Positions 8,688-16,971 of a stretch of DNA of 64,000 nt are shown in pieces. The DNA is from CAZSBB01 sp964605235 (lineage in GTDB: Bacteria; Planctomycetota; Phycisphaerae; Phycisphaerales; Phycisphaeraceae), in contig CAZSBB010000028.1 in the NCBI GenBank assembly GCA_964605235.1, positions 29,404-93,403 of the forward strand, given 5' to 3'. The first letter of the stretch is position 1. The number at the start of each line of letters is the position of its first letter. Both the position numbers and the translations under genes were made by a program. The notes beneath the pieces are model-generated. The model did not search any database, was not told the DNA's origin, and saw only the letters and a program-made list of their open reading frames with translations.

Positions 8688-9590
8688 ATGTTCGTCGATT
8701 TCCATTGTCATGCGTACCGTCATCCCGTGCCGTTCGTCACCCAGTTCTGCACGCCCGCACAGGTGCTGGAACGCTACGACCAGGCCGGCATCGAGCGCGG
8801 CGTGCTGCTGCCGATTGTCAGCCCGGAGATTTATCTCCCGCAGGCGAATGAAGACATCCTGGAAATGGCGGCTGCCCATCCCGACCGCTTCATTCCCTGG
8901 TGCAACATCGACCCGCGCGCTTTGACCAATTCTTCCGACGCCCCGCTGGATCGTCTGCTGCATTACTACAAGGAGCGCGGCTGCAAGGGCGTGGGCGAAA
9001 TCATGCTCAACCTGCCGGTGCTCGATCCGTTCGTGCAGAATCTTTTCAAACACGCCCAGGCGGTGGGTCTGCCCGTCACCTTCGATGGCTCGGATCGCGT
9101 GTGCGGCGACTTTGGTTTGTATGACGAACCGGGCCTGCCGCAACTGGAACACACGCTCCAGCGTTTCCCCGATCTGGTCGTCGTGGGGCATGGGCCGATC
9201 TTCTGGGCGGAGCTGGGCGAACTGGAAACGCGCGGGCAACGCAAGCCCATCTTCCGTCCCGATGGCGAGCACGCCGGCTTTCGCCCCCAGCGCGGCCCGA
9301 TCCGGGAAGAAGGCGCAGTGCCCAAACTGTTGCGGCTGTATCCCAACCTGTATGGCGAGCTGTCCGACGGCCGCGGGGCGGTGGCGCGCGATCTGGACTA
9401 CGGTCCACGCTTCCTGACCGAGTTCCAGGATCGGCTGTTTTTCGGCACCGATCTGTGCCATTTCACCCAGCCCATGCCCGTGCGCGAGCTGCTGCTGGAC
9501 TGGCGCGATGCCGGGCGCATCTCCGCAGAAGTGTTCGACAAAATCGCCCGCCGCAACGCCCTGAAATTCCACGGCCTGCCGGTGGACTGA
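8688..9590 (+). CDS. Amidohydrolase (Amidohydro_2 type TIM-barrel metal hydrolase)
   Basis: 300 aa. The N-terminal metal motif HCH is at residues 6-8 (DFHCHAYRH). Other family marks are VVVGHGP in mid-protein, a His at the end of a barrel strand, and FFGTDLCHF near residue 255, where the Asp is the usual metal-activating residue. The family covers decarboxylases, lactonases and hydrolases of small cyclic compounds. There is no signal peptide, so it should be cytoplasmic. It lies 29 nt before the BNR protein gene and near an M20 peptidase, pointing to catabolism of a small organic acid, amide or sugar derivative. The precise reaction is not readable. Confidence 0.87.
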   Translation: MFVDFHCHAYRHPVPFVTQFCTPAQVLERYDQAGIERGVLLPIVSPEIYLPQANEDILEMAAAHPDRFIPWCNIDPRALTNSSDAPLDRLLHYYKERGCKGVGEIMLNLPVLDPFVQNLFKHAQAVGLPVTFDGSDRVCGDFGLYDEPGLPQLEHTLQRFPDLVVVGHGPIFWAELGELETRGQRKPIFRPDGEHAGFRPQRGPIREEGAVPKLLRLYPNLYGELSDGRGAVARDLDYGPRFLTEFQDRLFFGTDLCHFTQPMPVRELLLDWRDAGRISAEVFDKIARRNALKFHGLPVD

Positions 9591-9619
9591 CCCTCACCAC
9601 TTCCAGCAAGGTGTGACGC

Positions 9620-10699
9620 ATGCGCGACCATGGTCTGGTTTATCACAACCCCGACTCGTACTGCGGCCCGATTTCCATGCTCCTGCGGCTGCCGGATGAT
9701 GAAACCCTCCTGGTGTTTCGCGAAGCGCGCTTCCGACCCGCACGCCGACACACCGGCACGCACTTCGATCCGACCACCCGCACCAGTCTGCTGCGCTCAC
9801 GCGATCGCGGCCGGTCGTGGTTCAGCCTCGTGACGCCGGACTCTCAGGGCGGCAACGGCACCTCGCTGGCGCGGCTGTCCGATGGCACGCTGCTGTTCAA
9901 CGGCTTTCATTGGCTGTTTGCCCCGGCGGAGCAACGCGACACCCTCGCCGATCGGGCGCGCCTGGAATGGGTGGAATGGGCGAATCAATACGTCGCCATG
10001 GGCGAGGTCCACATCACCCGCTCCACCACCGATGGTTACACCTGGGAGCCCTTGACGGTCGTACACCGACCCGCCGAGTGGGCGATGATGACCTGCGCCG
10101 GCCGCGTGGTGGAACTGCCCGACGGCGATCTGCTGATGCCCATGAGCGCCAGCCGCACCGCACAGCGCGGCGATTCGCAGGGCTTGATCCTGCGCTCGCG
10201 CGATCAGGGACACACCTGGGGCGAACCCACCCTGCTCACCGGCGACGCGACCCGCGCGCACAGCTACAGCGAATCACGCCTGGTGCTCACCGCCACCGGC
10301 CGACTGCTGGCGCTGCATCGCACCGAAGACGGCAACTACTTTCAGAACCACTCCACCGACGCCGGCCGAACCTGGAGCGCCACGCATGACACCGGCATCT
10401 GGTGCGGCGCCAGCAGCCCCCCGGACCTGCTCCAACTGCGCGATGGCCGCCTGCTGCTGACCCGCGGCTACCGCCGAGAGCCCTTCGGCGTACGCTACCA
10501 CCTGAGCGAGGACGACGGCCGCACGTGGAACGCCGGCGGCATCCTCCGTGACGATGGCCAGAGCCGCGACGTAGGCTATCCCAGCACCGTCGAATACCCG
10601 GATGGCGAATTGCTGACCGTCTACTACTGGCGCGATGCCGACGACATTCGACATCTGCAGCGCACCGTGTGGCGGCTCGATGGTGGTACGGCGCACTAA
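9620..10699 (+). CDS. BNR/Asp-box sialidase-like beta-propeller protein
   Basis: 359 aa with five Asp-box repeats of the form S-x-D-x-G-x-T/S-W at residues 60-67, 135-142, 193-200, 245-252 and 296-303, spaced as in a six-bladed sialidase propeller. The N-terminal LLRLPDDETLLVFREAR resembles the entry blade of exo-alpha-sialidase-like BNR_2 proteins. No signal peptide is visible, so it is either cytoplasmic or uses another route. Genuine sialidase activity is uncertain; many planctomycete BNR_2 proteins have no known substrate. AAGG lies upstream of the ATG. It is probably co-transcribed with the amidohydrolase and the M20 peptidase, which starts 28 nt after its stop. Confidence 0.85.
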   Translation: MRDHGLVYHNPDSYCGPISMLLRLPDDETLLVFREARFRPARRHTGTHFDPTTRTSLLRSRDRGRSWFSLVTPDSQGGNGTSLARLSDGTLLFNGFHWLFAPAEQRDTLADRARLEWVEWANQYVAMGEVHITRSTTDGYTWEPLTVVHRPAEWAMMTCAGRVVELPDGDLLMPMSASRTAQRGDSQGLILRSRDQGHTWGEPTLLTGDATRAHSYSESRLVLTATGRLLALHRTEDGNYFQNHSTDAGRTWSATHDTGIWCGASSPPDLLQLRDGRLLLTRGYRREPFGVRYHLSEDDGRTWNAGGILRDDGQSRDVGYPSTVEYPDGELLTVYYWRDADDIRHLQRTVWRLDGGTAH

Positions 10700-10727
10700 C
10701 CTGCGCCGCGCTCAGGAGATTGACGTG

Positions 10728-11882
10728 ATGCTGCCTGAATCGTGGATGCAATTGTTGACGGAAGTCTGCGCCATCGACAGCCGGACGGAAGCCGCCCCCG
10801 CCGGCGCCACGCGCGTTGCCGAGCTATTCGGCCATGTGCTCGAGCAAATGGGCTTCACGCTTTCCTGGCACGAACCAGCGCCGGAAGAAGGCCCACGCGG
10901 CCAGCACCTGCGCGCGGTGCGTCACGCCGGCGCCGGCCCGCGCCTGCTGCTGCTGGGCCACACCGACACCGTGCTCGCGCCGGCCGAGGTGCCCTGGCGG
11001 GTGGATGCGACCCAAGGCAAGGTTTTCGGCTCGGGCGTCTGCGATATGAAAGGCGGCATCGTGCTGCTGCTGGCGGCGCTGGAGCAGGCGCTCACCCAGC
11101 CGGCGGTCGGTCAGCGCGAGCTGGTGGTCTTGCTCAACAGCACCGAGGAAGTCGCGGGTATTTCCTTTCCCACGCTGGCGCGCCAGGATGCCGCCGGGGC
11201 GCTGGCGTGCCTGAGTTTTGAGCCGGCGCGGGCGGGCGCCAAGGGTGCACAGGAAGTCGTCATCAGCCGCAAGGGGGTTTGTCGTTTCGCGCTCACCTGC
11301 ACCGGGCGCGCCGCCCACTCCGGCATCGACCATGCCTACGGCGTCAGTGCCGTGCGCGAGCTGGCGCGCAAGGTGGAGTTGCTCGAAGCGCTGACCGATT
11401 ATTCCCGTGACCTGACGGTCAACGTCGGCTTCATCGAAGGCGGCCGCGCGGTCAATCAGGTGCCCGAATACGCCCGGCTGCGCTTCGACCTGCGGGCGTT
11501 CGATCCCACCGTGCTGGCGGAAGCCTGTCAGCGCGTGCGCGAGATCGCAGCGGCGCCAACAGTCAGCAGCCGGCGCGATGGCGCGACCACCGCCTTGACC
11601 CTCGATGAGTTTCACTCCTATCCCACCTGGCCCCTGCGTGCTGACGCCCAAGCGCTGGCGGAACGCTACCGATTGCTGGCGCAGCGCCGGGGACTGACCA
11701 TCGTGCCCACTGCCTCCGGCGGCGGCGCGGACGCCAGCCATGTCGCGGACCTGACGCCGACGCTCGACGGATTGGGCATTCTCGGCGGCAATCTGCATCA
11801 AACCAGCGAATGGGCTGACCTGTCCTCCTGGGCGGCCCGGGTCAACTCCGTGGCGGACCTGCTGGTTGATCTGTGCCAGTAA
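10728..11882 (+). CDS. M20 family metallopeptidase/amidase (carboxypeptidase G2 or ArgE-like)
   Basis: 384 aa from the ATG at 10728, with AGGAG 9 nt upstream. The zinc-site motifs are present in order: LLGHTDTV with H78 and D80, the bridging Asp in GVCDMKGG (D106), the catalytic Glu pair in NSTEEVAG (E140-E141), and a C-terminal HQTSEW. A lid/dimerisation domain sits between (RAAHSGIDHAYG). M20 enzymes cleave terminal amide bonds in peptides, N-acetyl amino acids or folate-like compounds. The neighbouring GNAT and amidohydrolase suggest work on an acylated small molecule, which is inference. The protein has no signal peptide. Confidence 0.9.
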   Translation: MLPESWMQLLTEVCAIDSRTEAAPAGATRVAELFGHVLEQMGFTLSWHEPAPEEGPRGQHLRAVRHAGAGPRLLLLGHTDTVLAPAEVPWRVDATQGKVFGSGVCDMKGGIVLLLAALEQALTQPAVGQRELVVLLNSTEEVAGISFPTLARQDAAGALACLSFEPARAGAKGAQEVVISRKGVCRFALTCTGRAAHSGIDHAYGVSAVRELARKVELLEALTDYSRDLTVNVGFIEGGRAVNQVPEYARLRFDLRAFDPTVLAEACQRVREIAAAPTVSSRRDGATTALTLDEFHSYPTWPLRADAQALAERYRLLAQRRGLTIVPTASGGGADASHVADLTPTLDGLGILGGNLHQTSEWADLSSWAARVNSVADLLVDLCQ

Positions 11883-12013
11883 ACCGGTCCGCAAGCCGCA
11901 ATTGCCCTCGACCACAGTGAACACCACGAGGAGTGGCGCCTGACCCCGACTTGCCCCCGGAACCCGGGCTACGTATTCATGCACCCACACACCTTACCTT
12001 CGCAAAGGGCGCA

Positions 12014-13093
12014 ATGATGATTCGCATGGGGCTGATCGGCTGCGGCGGCATGGGCATGATTCACCTGCGGGGGCTGAGCCAGTTGCAGGATCGGATGCGT
12101 TTCACGGCCCTGGTCGATATCGATCCCCAGCGCGTCGCCGCTGCGCAGGCGCTGGTCCCGGACGCCAAAACCGCAGCGGATTTCCGGGACATCACCGATG
12201 CCGTTGATGCCGTGCTGATCGCTTTGCCGCATGACCTGCACTTTGCCGTCGCGGCGCACTTCCTGGGCGAAGGCAAACATGTGCTGCTGGAGAAACCGTT
12301 GGCGCTCACGGAGGAAGAATGCCTGCGCCTGATCGAGCTGGACCGCTCGCCCGACCCCATGCTCATGGTCGGCTACCCGCTGCGGTCCGACCCCGGCTGG
12401 ATCAAGTTGGGCGAGATAATCCGCAGCCAGGCGTACGGCGAAATTTTCCAGGCGTCCATCTGGACCGAGCAACTGACCGACACCACCAACCGCGCATGGT
12501 TAGGCCAGGCAGCGCGACTCGGCGGCGGCCAGCTCTTCAGCCACGGTTGCCACTACATCGACCAACTGCTGCTGTGGCTGGGCAATCCGCTCGAAGGCAC
12601 GCACATGGGCACCAACCGGGGCACGCCCTGGATGGAGCGCGAGGGCACCAGCAACGTCTGTCTGCGGTTTGAAAACGACGTGCTGGGTTACCACTTCGGC
12701 ACCTGGGGGGCGCGCGGCAGTCGGCTGCGCTACTCCGTGCATGTCCACTGCACCGGCGGAATGCTCGAATTCCAACGCGCCCAACGCCTGATCATCCTGC
12801 ACGAAGACGCCACCGGCGGCGACCCGCACCACGTCCGCAACACCACCACCGGCTCCCCCGCGCAAAAGCTGGGGCCGCAGGAAACCATCATCTACCAGGG
12901 CCCCAAGCAGGGCAGCAAAGCGGTCAATGAGCAGGCGCTCAATTTCATTGACTGCATCAAGCAGCGCAAGCCGTCGATCTCGCCGGCGCGCGACGCCTTG
13001 GAAAGCCTGCGCGTCATCTGGCGGCTGTATGAAGCCGAGCAGCGCGGCGTCGTCGCGGACCTGCGTGGCATTGGCCTGCGCCAACCCAGCTGA
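12014..13093 (+). CDS. Gfo/Idh/MocA family oxidoreductase (second copy)
   Basis: 359 aa from the ATG at 12014, preceded by AAAGGG. The Rossmann motif GCGGMG is at residues 9-14 and the signature EKPLA at 93-97. A GGQLFSHGCHYIDQL segment in the second domain carries the His usual in this family. It is more regular than the copy at 2249-3340 and the two are clearly distant paralogues. The family uses NAD(P) to oxidise or reduce sugars and cyclitols. It is the last plus-strand gene before a convergent pair and lies 131 nt after the M20 gene, so it may be in the same operon. Confidence 0.92.
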   Translation: MMIRMGLIGCGGMGMIHLRGLSQLQDRMRFTALVDIDPQRVAAAQALVPDAKTAADFRDITDAVDAVLIALPHDLHFAVAAHFLGEGKHVLLEKPLALTEEECLRLIELDRSPDPMLMVGYPLRSDPGWIKLGEIIRSQAYGEIFQASIWTEQLTDTTNRAWLGQAARLGGGQLFSHGCHYIDQLLLWLGNPLEGTHMGTNRGTPWMEREGTSNVCLRFENDVLGYHFGTWGARGSRLRYSVHVHCTGGMLEFQRAQRLIILHEDATGGDPHHVRNTTTGSPAQKLGPQETIIYQGPKQGSKAVNEQALNFIDCIKQRKPSISPARDALESLRVIWRLYEAEQRGVVADLRGIGLRQPS

Positions 13094-13146
13094 CGCCCAG
13101 CTCACACGGAGCCTGCACATCCCGCCGCCTGGATGACATGCTTACA

Positions 13147-15669
13147 TCAAGCCGCCGCCGACTGTGATGGCAACTTGTGCTGGTTCTCGCCCTGGCAGCA
13201 GTCCAAGCCGCGATTGGGGCAGTTGAGGCATTCCACCGGCACCGCAGCGCCGGCGTCTTTGCCATAGCGCAGCAGTCGCAGGGCATTGAGCACCACCAGC
13301 ACCGTCGAGCCTTCATGCAGCAGCACCGCCACGCCCAGGCGGGTCAGTCCCAGCGCCGCCAGCGGGGCGACGATCAGGATGACGCCCAGCGCCAGCAGCA
13401 GGTTCTGTTTGATGATGCCGCGGCTGGCGCGGGACAGGCCGATGATCTGCGGCAGGCGCTCCAGATCGCTGCCCATGAGCACCACGTCGGCGGTTTCCAT
13501 CGCCACATCCGCCCCCGCAGCGCCCATGGCGATGCCCACGTCCGCGCGGGCGAGCGCCGGCGCGTCATTGACGCCATCGCCCACCATGGCGACACGGCCA
13601 TACTGCTCGGAGAGCTGTTCGATCCGGTCGAGTTTGTCCTGCGGCATCAGTTGGGCGTAACAATCATCAAGCTGCAACTGTCGGGCAATGACCTGCGCGG
13701 CTGCGGCGTGATCGCCCGTCAGCATCGCCACGCTGCGGATGCCCAGCTTGCGCAGTTGGGTCACGACGCCGGCGCTGTTCTCGCGCAAGCTGTCCGCCAA
13801 ACCGATCACGCCCAGCGTCAGATTGTCCCGCACCACCGCCACCACGGTGTGGCCTTGCCCCACGAGTTTTTCCCATTGTTCCCGCAGCGCAGGTGACACG
13901 GCGGGGCCCTGCGGCTCATCACGCCATTTGCCGACGAACACCGCCTGGCCTTCCACCTGAGCCTGCGCCCCCTGCCCCGGCAATTGCTGCACGGCTGATA
14001 CCGGCGGCAGCGTCGCGCCCGCTTCCTGCGCGGCGGCGACAATCGGCGGCGCCAACGGATGATTGACCTGCGCTTCCACCGCCGCCGCCCACGCCAGCAG
14101 TTGGGCTGCGGTCATGCCGGCCTGTGGATCGACATACACCGTCTGCACGGTCGGCTTGCCCTGGGTGAGGGTGCCTGTCTTGTCGAACGCCACCGCCCGC
14201 ACCCGCCCCAGCGTTTCCAGGTGGACGCCGCCTTTGATCAGCGCGCCCAGGCGCGCCGCCCGCGCAATGCCGCAGAGTGTCGCCGCCGGCGTGCCGATCG
14301 CCAGCGCGCACGGCGACGCGGCGGTGAGGAACGCCATCGCCCGGTAAAACCACAGCCCCCAACTGCCCCCACCGAGCAGCGGCGGCAGCAGGATCAGCAG
14401 CCCCGTGCCGGCAAACACGCAGGGGACGTACCAGCGTTCGATCTGGTCAGTAAACACCTGCGTCGGCGAACGCGTGGTCTGGGCTTCCTCCACCATGCGC
14501 ACGATGCGCGCCAAGGTGGTGTCGGACGCCAACCGCGTGACGCGCACCAGCAGCCGACCTTCGCCGTTGAGCGTGCCGGCAAAGACGCTGTCGCCCACAG
14601 CCTTTTCCACCGGCAGCGCTTCGCCGGTGATGGTCGCCTGGTTGACCGCCGAGCCGCCCTGCTCCACCACGCCGTCGGCAGGCAGCCGATCGAACGGCCG
14701 CACGATCACGCGGTCATCCACCGCCAGCGCTTCGACCGCCACGGTTTCACTGCCGCCATCGGCGGTCACCCGCTGCGCCTGCTCCGGGGCAATGCTGGAC
14801 AACGCGCGGATCGCCTGCCGCGCCCGGCCCAGCGCCAGATGCTCGCCGGCGTTCCCCAATCCAAACAGCATGAGCAGGAACGCGCCTTCTTCATAATGTC
14901 CCAGCAGGGCAGCGCCCAGTGCCGCAGCGAACATCAGCACATCGACATCCAACCCCAGTTGCAGCAGTGTGCGCAAAGCCTGCCGCGCCGTCTGCGTGCT
15001 GCACAGCACCGCACTGAGCGCCAGCAGGGTGACGCGCAACCACTCCGGGCCGGCCGCCAGATGCACCGCCCAGCCCGCCAGCAGCAGGATGGCGCCCAGC
15101 AGCACCAGCGCCAGTTCGCGGTGGCGTTGCAGCCAGGCGCCCAGCGCCGTTGCGTGGCGCCACACCCGGGCTTCCAGTCGCGCCAGCGGCGGCGTTTGCC
15201 GCGCCACGAACACGCCGGCTTCGCGTGCGTGGCTGAAGTCCGGCAGATAGCCCATGGATTCGAGCACCCGGACCATCTCCGGCAGCGGGCACATCCGCCG
15301 ATCCATCTCCAGCCGCACGCTGCCCGACGCATAGGAAGCGGTGGCGGTGACGCCGGGCATCTGGTTGAGCACGCGTTCAATCGCGCGCTGGCAGCGGCTG
15401 GAGCGCATGCCGTCGACGGGAATCACCAGGCATTGCATATCCGGCGGGAGACACGCCTGCGAGCAGCGCAGCAATTGTTCCACCTGCGCCAGGGAGAGCA
15501 GTTGGGGGTCGTATTCCACTTCCACTTCGAGTTGCCCGTCGCGCTGCCCGACCTGTACGGAACGGATGCCGGCGCGTGCTTCGAGTTGCTGGCGCACGCA
15601 GGTTTCGCAGGCGGCATGATCCTGAGGATTGTCGGGAATCCGAGCCAGAAGAGTAGCATGTCGGAACAT
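13147..15669 (-). CDS. P1B-type heavy-metal-transporting ATPase with SPC motif
   Basis: 840 aa. N-terminal metal-binding-like repeats hold CETC (residues 21-24) and a degenerate HMA motif GMRSSRC (87-93). Two membrane helices (about 185-225) come before a helix pair at 240-275. The actuator TGE is at 348-350, the transport-site motif SPC at 452-454, the phosphorylated Asp D496 in DKTGT, then TGDH, GDGVNDAP, and a late HEGST in the last membrane segment. SPC together with HEGST is typical of the P1B-4 group, often linked to Co2+, Zn2+ or Fe2+ export. The C-tail is Cys-rich (CLNCPNRGLDCC). The substrate is inferred. A palindrome overlaps its start codon. It converges on the oxidoreductase gene with only 53 nt between them. 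Confidence 0.93.
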   Translation of the reverse strand: MFRHATLLARIPDNPQDHAACETCVRQQLEARAGIRSVQVGQRDGQLEVEVEYDPQLLSLAQVEQLLRCSQACLPPDMQCLVIPVDGMRSSRCQRAIERVLNQMPGVTATASYASGSVRLEMDRRMCPLPEMVRVLESMGYLPDFSHAREAGVFVARQTPPLARLEARVWRHATALGAWLQRHRELALVLLGAILLLAGWAVHLAAGPEWLRVTLLALSAVLCSTQTARQALRTLLQLGLDVDVLMFAAALGAALLGHYEEGAFLLMLFGLGNAGEHLALGRARQAIRALSSIAPEQAQRVTADGGSETVAVEALAVDDRVIVRPFDRLPADGVVEQGGSAVNQATITGEALPVEKAVGDSVFAGTLNGEGRLLVRVTRLASDTTLARIVRMVEEAQTTRSPTQVFTDQIERWYVPCVFAGTGLLILLPPLLGGGSWGLWFYRAMAFLTAASPCALAIGTPAATLCGIARAARLGALIKGGVHLETLGRVRAVAFDKTGTLTQGKPTVQTVYVDPQAGMTAAQLLAWAAAVEAQVNHPLAPPIVAAAQEAGATLPPVSAVQQLPGQGAQAQVEGQAVFVGKWRDEPQGPAVSPALREQWEKLVGQGHTVVAVVRDNLTLGVIGLADSLRENSAGVVTQLRKLGIRSVAMLTGDHAAAAQVIARQLQLDDCYAQLMPQDKLDRIEQLSEQYGRVAMVGDGVNDAPALARADVGIAMGAAGADVAMETADVVLMGSDLERLPQIIGLSRASRGIIKQNLLLALGVILIVAPLAALGLTRLGVAVLLHEGSTVLVVLNALRLLRYGKDAGAAVPVECLNCPNRGLDCCQGENQHKLPSQSAAA

Positions 15670-15680
15670 GAGAACATGTT
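15665..15680. promoter_or_regulatory. Palindrome overlapping the metal ATPase start codon (candidate metal-sensor operator)
   Basis: AACATG-AGAA-CATGTT, a perfect 6-bp-arm inverted repeat, lies on the ATPase initiation codon (ATG at 15669, minus strand). Its half sites resemble those of ArsR/SmtB-family metal sensors, which often repress metal-export genes by binding near the start. No such regulator gene is present in the window. Only the sequence symmetry is seen; the binding protein is a guess. Confidence 0.4.
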
Positions 15681-15776
15681 ACCACATCAGACGAGAGCCT
15701 GAGGCTCTTGCATCTGACGAAGCGGGCTGGAAAAGTGCGTGATAAAGCGGAGCGGCGGCAACGGAGGACCACTGCA

Positions 15777-16526
15777 TCAAGGGTTGCTCGGCCACAGGTC
15801 CTGCCAGTTGTTGACGCCGGTGGCGGATTTGTGTCCCTGCGCCTCGGCATGGCCATCCATGTACAGGACGTTGGCGGTCTGTCCGATGTGCCGGTAGATG
15901 TACTGGATGCGGGGGTTGGTCAGAGCGCCGTCCTGATCGATCATGTACATGGCATAGGGATGGTTGTCCCAGATCAGCTTCGCCTTGCCGGGGGCGATGG
16001 TGTCGGGCCCGCGGGTCCAGGCGCGGCGAGGCGTGCCGTAGAGATAGCGTGACACCGTCCAGTGAATGCTGTACGAGCTGCGCATGTAGAACCACTGATA
16101 GGAGGTGTAGGTGATGCCGGCGATGGCGCCCGCGCCGATGTAGAGGCTGCCCGGCTCGTCGAGGTAGGACTCGGCCGGATCCCGAAGGATGGGCCAGGAG
16201 GTGAGGGTGAGCGAGTAGCTGACGTTATAACCGGTGTAGGTCTGCTTATTGCCCAGCACCCCGGCGTTGCCCAGGCTGTCAACCAGGTTCATGGTGCCTG
16301 TGGCCTGCACCGTGCTGGGCGGGATGTAATCGTTGAAGACATCGGCATACATCTGCAGGCCGCTGCCCAGGCCGCGCTGGTTCGCCAGGCATTGCATGCC
16401 TTGCGCCGACTCGCGCGCCTGCCCCAGCGCCGGCAGCAGGATCGCCACCAGCAGGGCAATGATGGAAATGACCACCAGCAGTTCGATCAGAGTAAAGGCG
16501 TCAACGACACGGCGGGGTGCAAACAT
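15777..16526 (-). CDS. Prepilin-type pseudopilin protein
   Basis: 249 aa. A short leader MFAPRRVVDA is followed by FTLIELLVVISIIALL at residues 11-26, the class III prepilin cleavage/methylation signal, and an ARESAQGMQCLANQRGLGSGLQ helix end. Toward the C-terminus VLYMDGHAEAQGH resembles the H-x9-DG type segment of planctomycete pseudopilins. Unlike the four tandem copies at 37715-41509 it lacks their NEWRETSNSEA block, so it belongs to a different subgroup and is closer to the protein at 5894. It lies between the metal ATPase and the divergent PcRGLX-like gene, so it may again accompany polysaccharide use. A promoter-like pair lies about 250 nt upstream. Confidence 0.9.
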   Translation of the reverse strand: MFAPRRVVDAFTLIELLVVISIIALLVAILLPALGQARESAQGMQCLANQRGLGSGLQMYADVFNDYIPPSTVQATGTMNLVDSLGNAGVLGNKQTYTGYNVSYSLTLTSWPILRDPAESYLDEPGSLYIGAGAIAGITYTSYQWFYMRSSYSIHWTVSRYLYGTPRRAWTRGPDTIAPGKAKLIWDNHPYAMYMIDQDGALTNPRIQYIYRHIGQTANVLYMDGHAEAQGHKSATGVNNWQDLWPSNP

Positions 16527-16971
16527 GAAGGTCTCTCCAGTCAGATCAGGCGGAAAAAGACAGGGACACCAACAGGATGACTACCCGGGCACCAGGCAAA
16601 AAAGAGAAAAACCACAGCGTTTGAGCAGCACTCACTGACAGCCAGACGACGCTGATGCGTTCCGCCGAGAACCAACCCAAACCACGAACGGCGCGAAGCT
16701 CAGCGTCTGATGCTGCATCGATCCAGCCGAGCACCGGATCGACACACATCGTTTTTGGTGCGGATTCCGAAGTTCCAATATGCCAGCGCCCTACCCGGCG
16801 CGTCAAGCAAAATCCGCTGGCACGCGCGTGTGGTTGAATAATCAGCACGCCATGGCGTGAACTGGATCATCGGTGGATCATCCGCTTTGAAGCTCGAGGG
16901 CTACGCCTCCCGAGGGCGGGGCTTTGGGATAAACTACCCCAGCAAAAACGTTGTTTAAGCGGAATTTTTCC
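16527..16971. other. 445-base divergent intergenic region
   Basis: This space separates the minus-strand pseudopilin from the plus-strand PcRGLX-like gene. I see no convincing gene; a 100-codon open stretch on the minus strand has no homology I recognise and no start signal. It contains the promoter-like pair at 16777-16806 and a direct repeat GGATCATC-GGT-GGATCATCC near 16863-16881. Otherwise nothing is recognised. Confidence 0.5.
16777..16806 (-). promoter_or_regulatory. Candidate sigma70-like promoter for the 15777-16526 pseudopilin
   Basis: On the minus strand TTGACG (16806-16801) and CATATT (16782-16777) are separated by 18 nt. Transcription from here would give a leader of about 240 nt before the pseudopilin ATG at 16526. 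It was picked by eye; the -10 box is imperfect. Confidence 0.4.

Noticed and set aside
14059..15702. 547-codon open frame on the plus strand opposite the metal ATPase
   Set aside because: It is rich in His, Arg and Gln with no domain pattern; the minus-strand ATPase has all its catalytic motifs.
16546..16848. 100-codon minus-strand frame in the gap before the PcRGLX-like gene
   Set aside because: No known family, no ribosome-binding site, and the promoter-like pair for the pseudopilin lies inside it.
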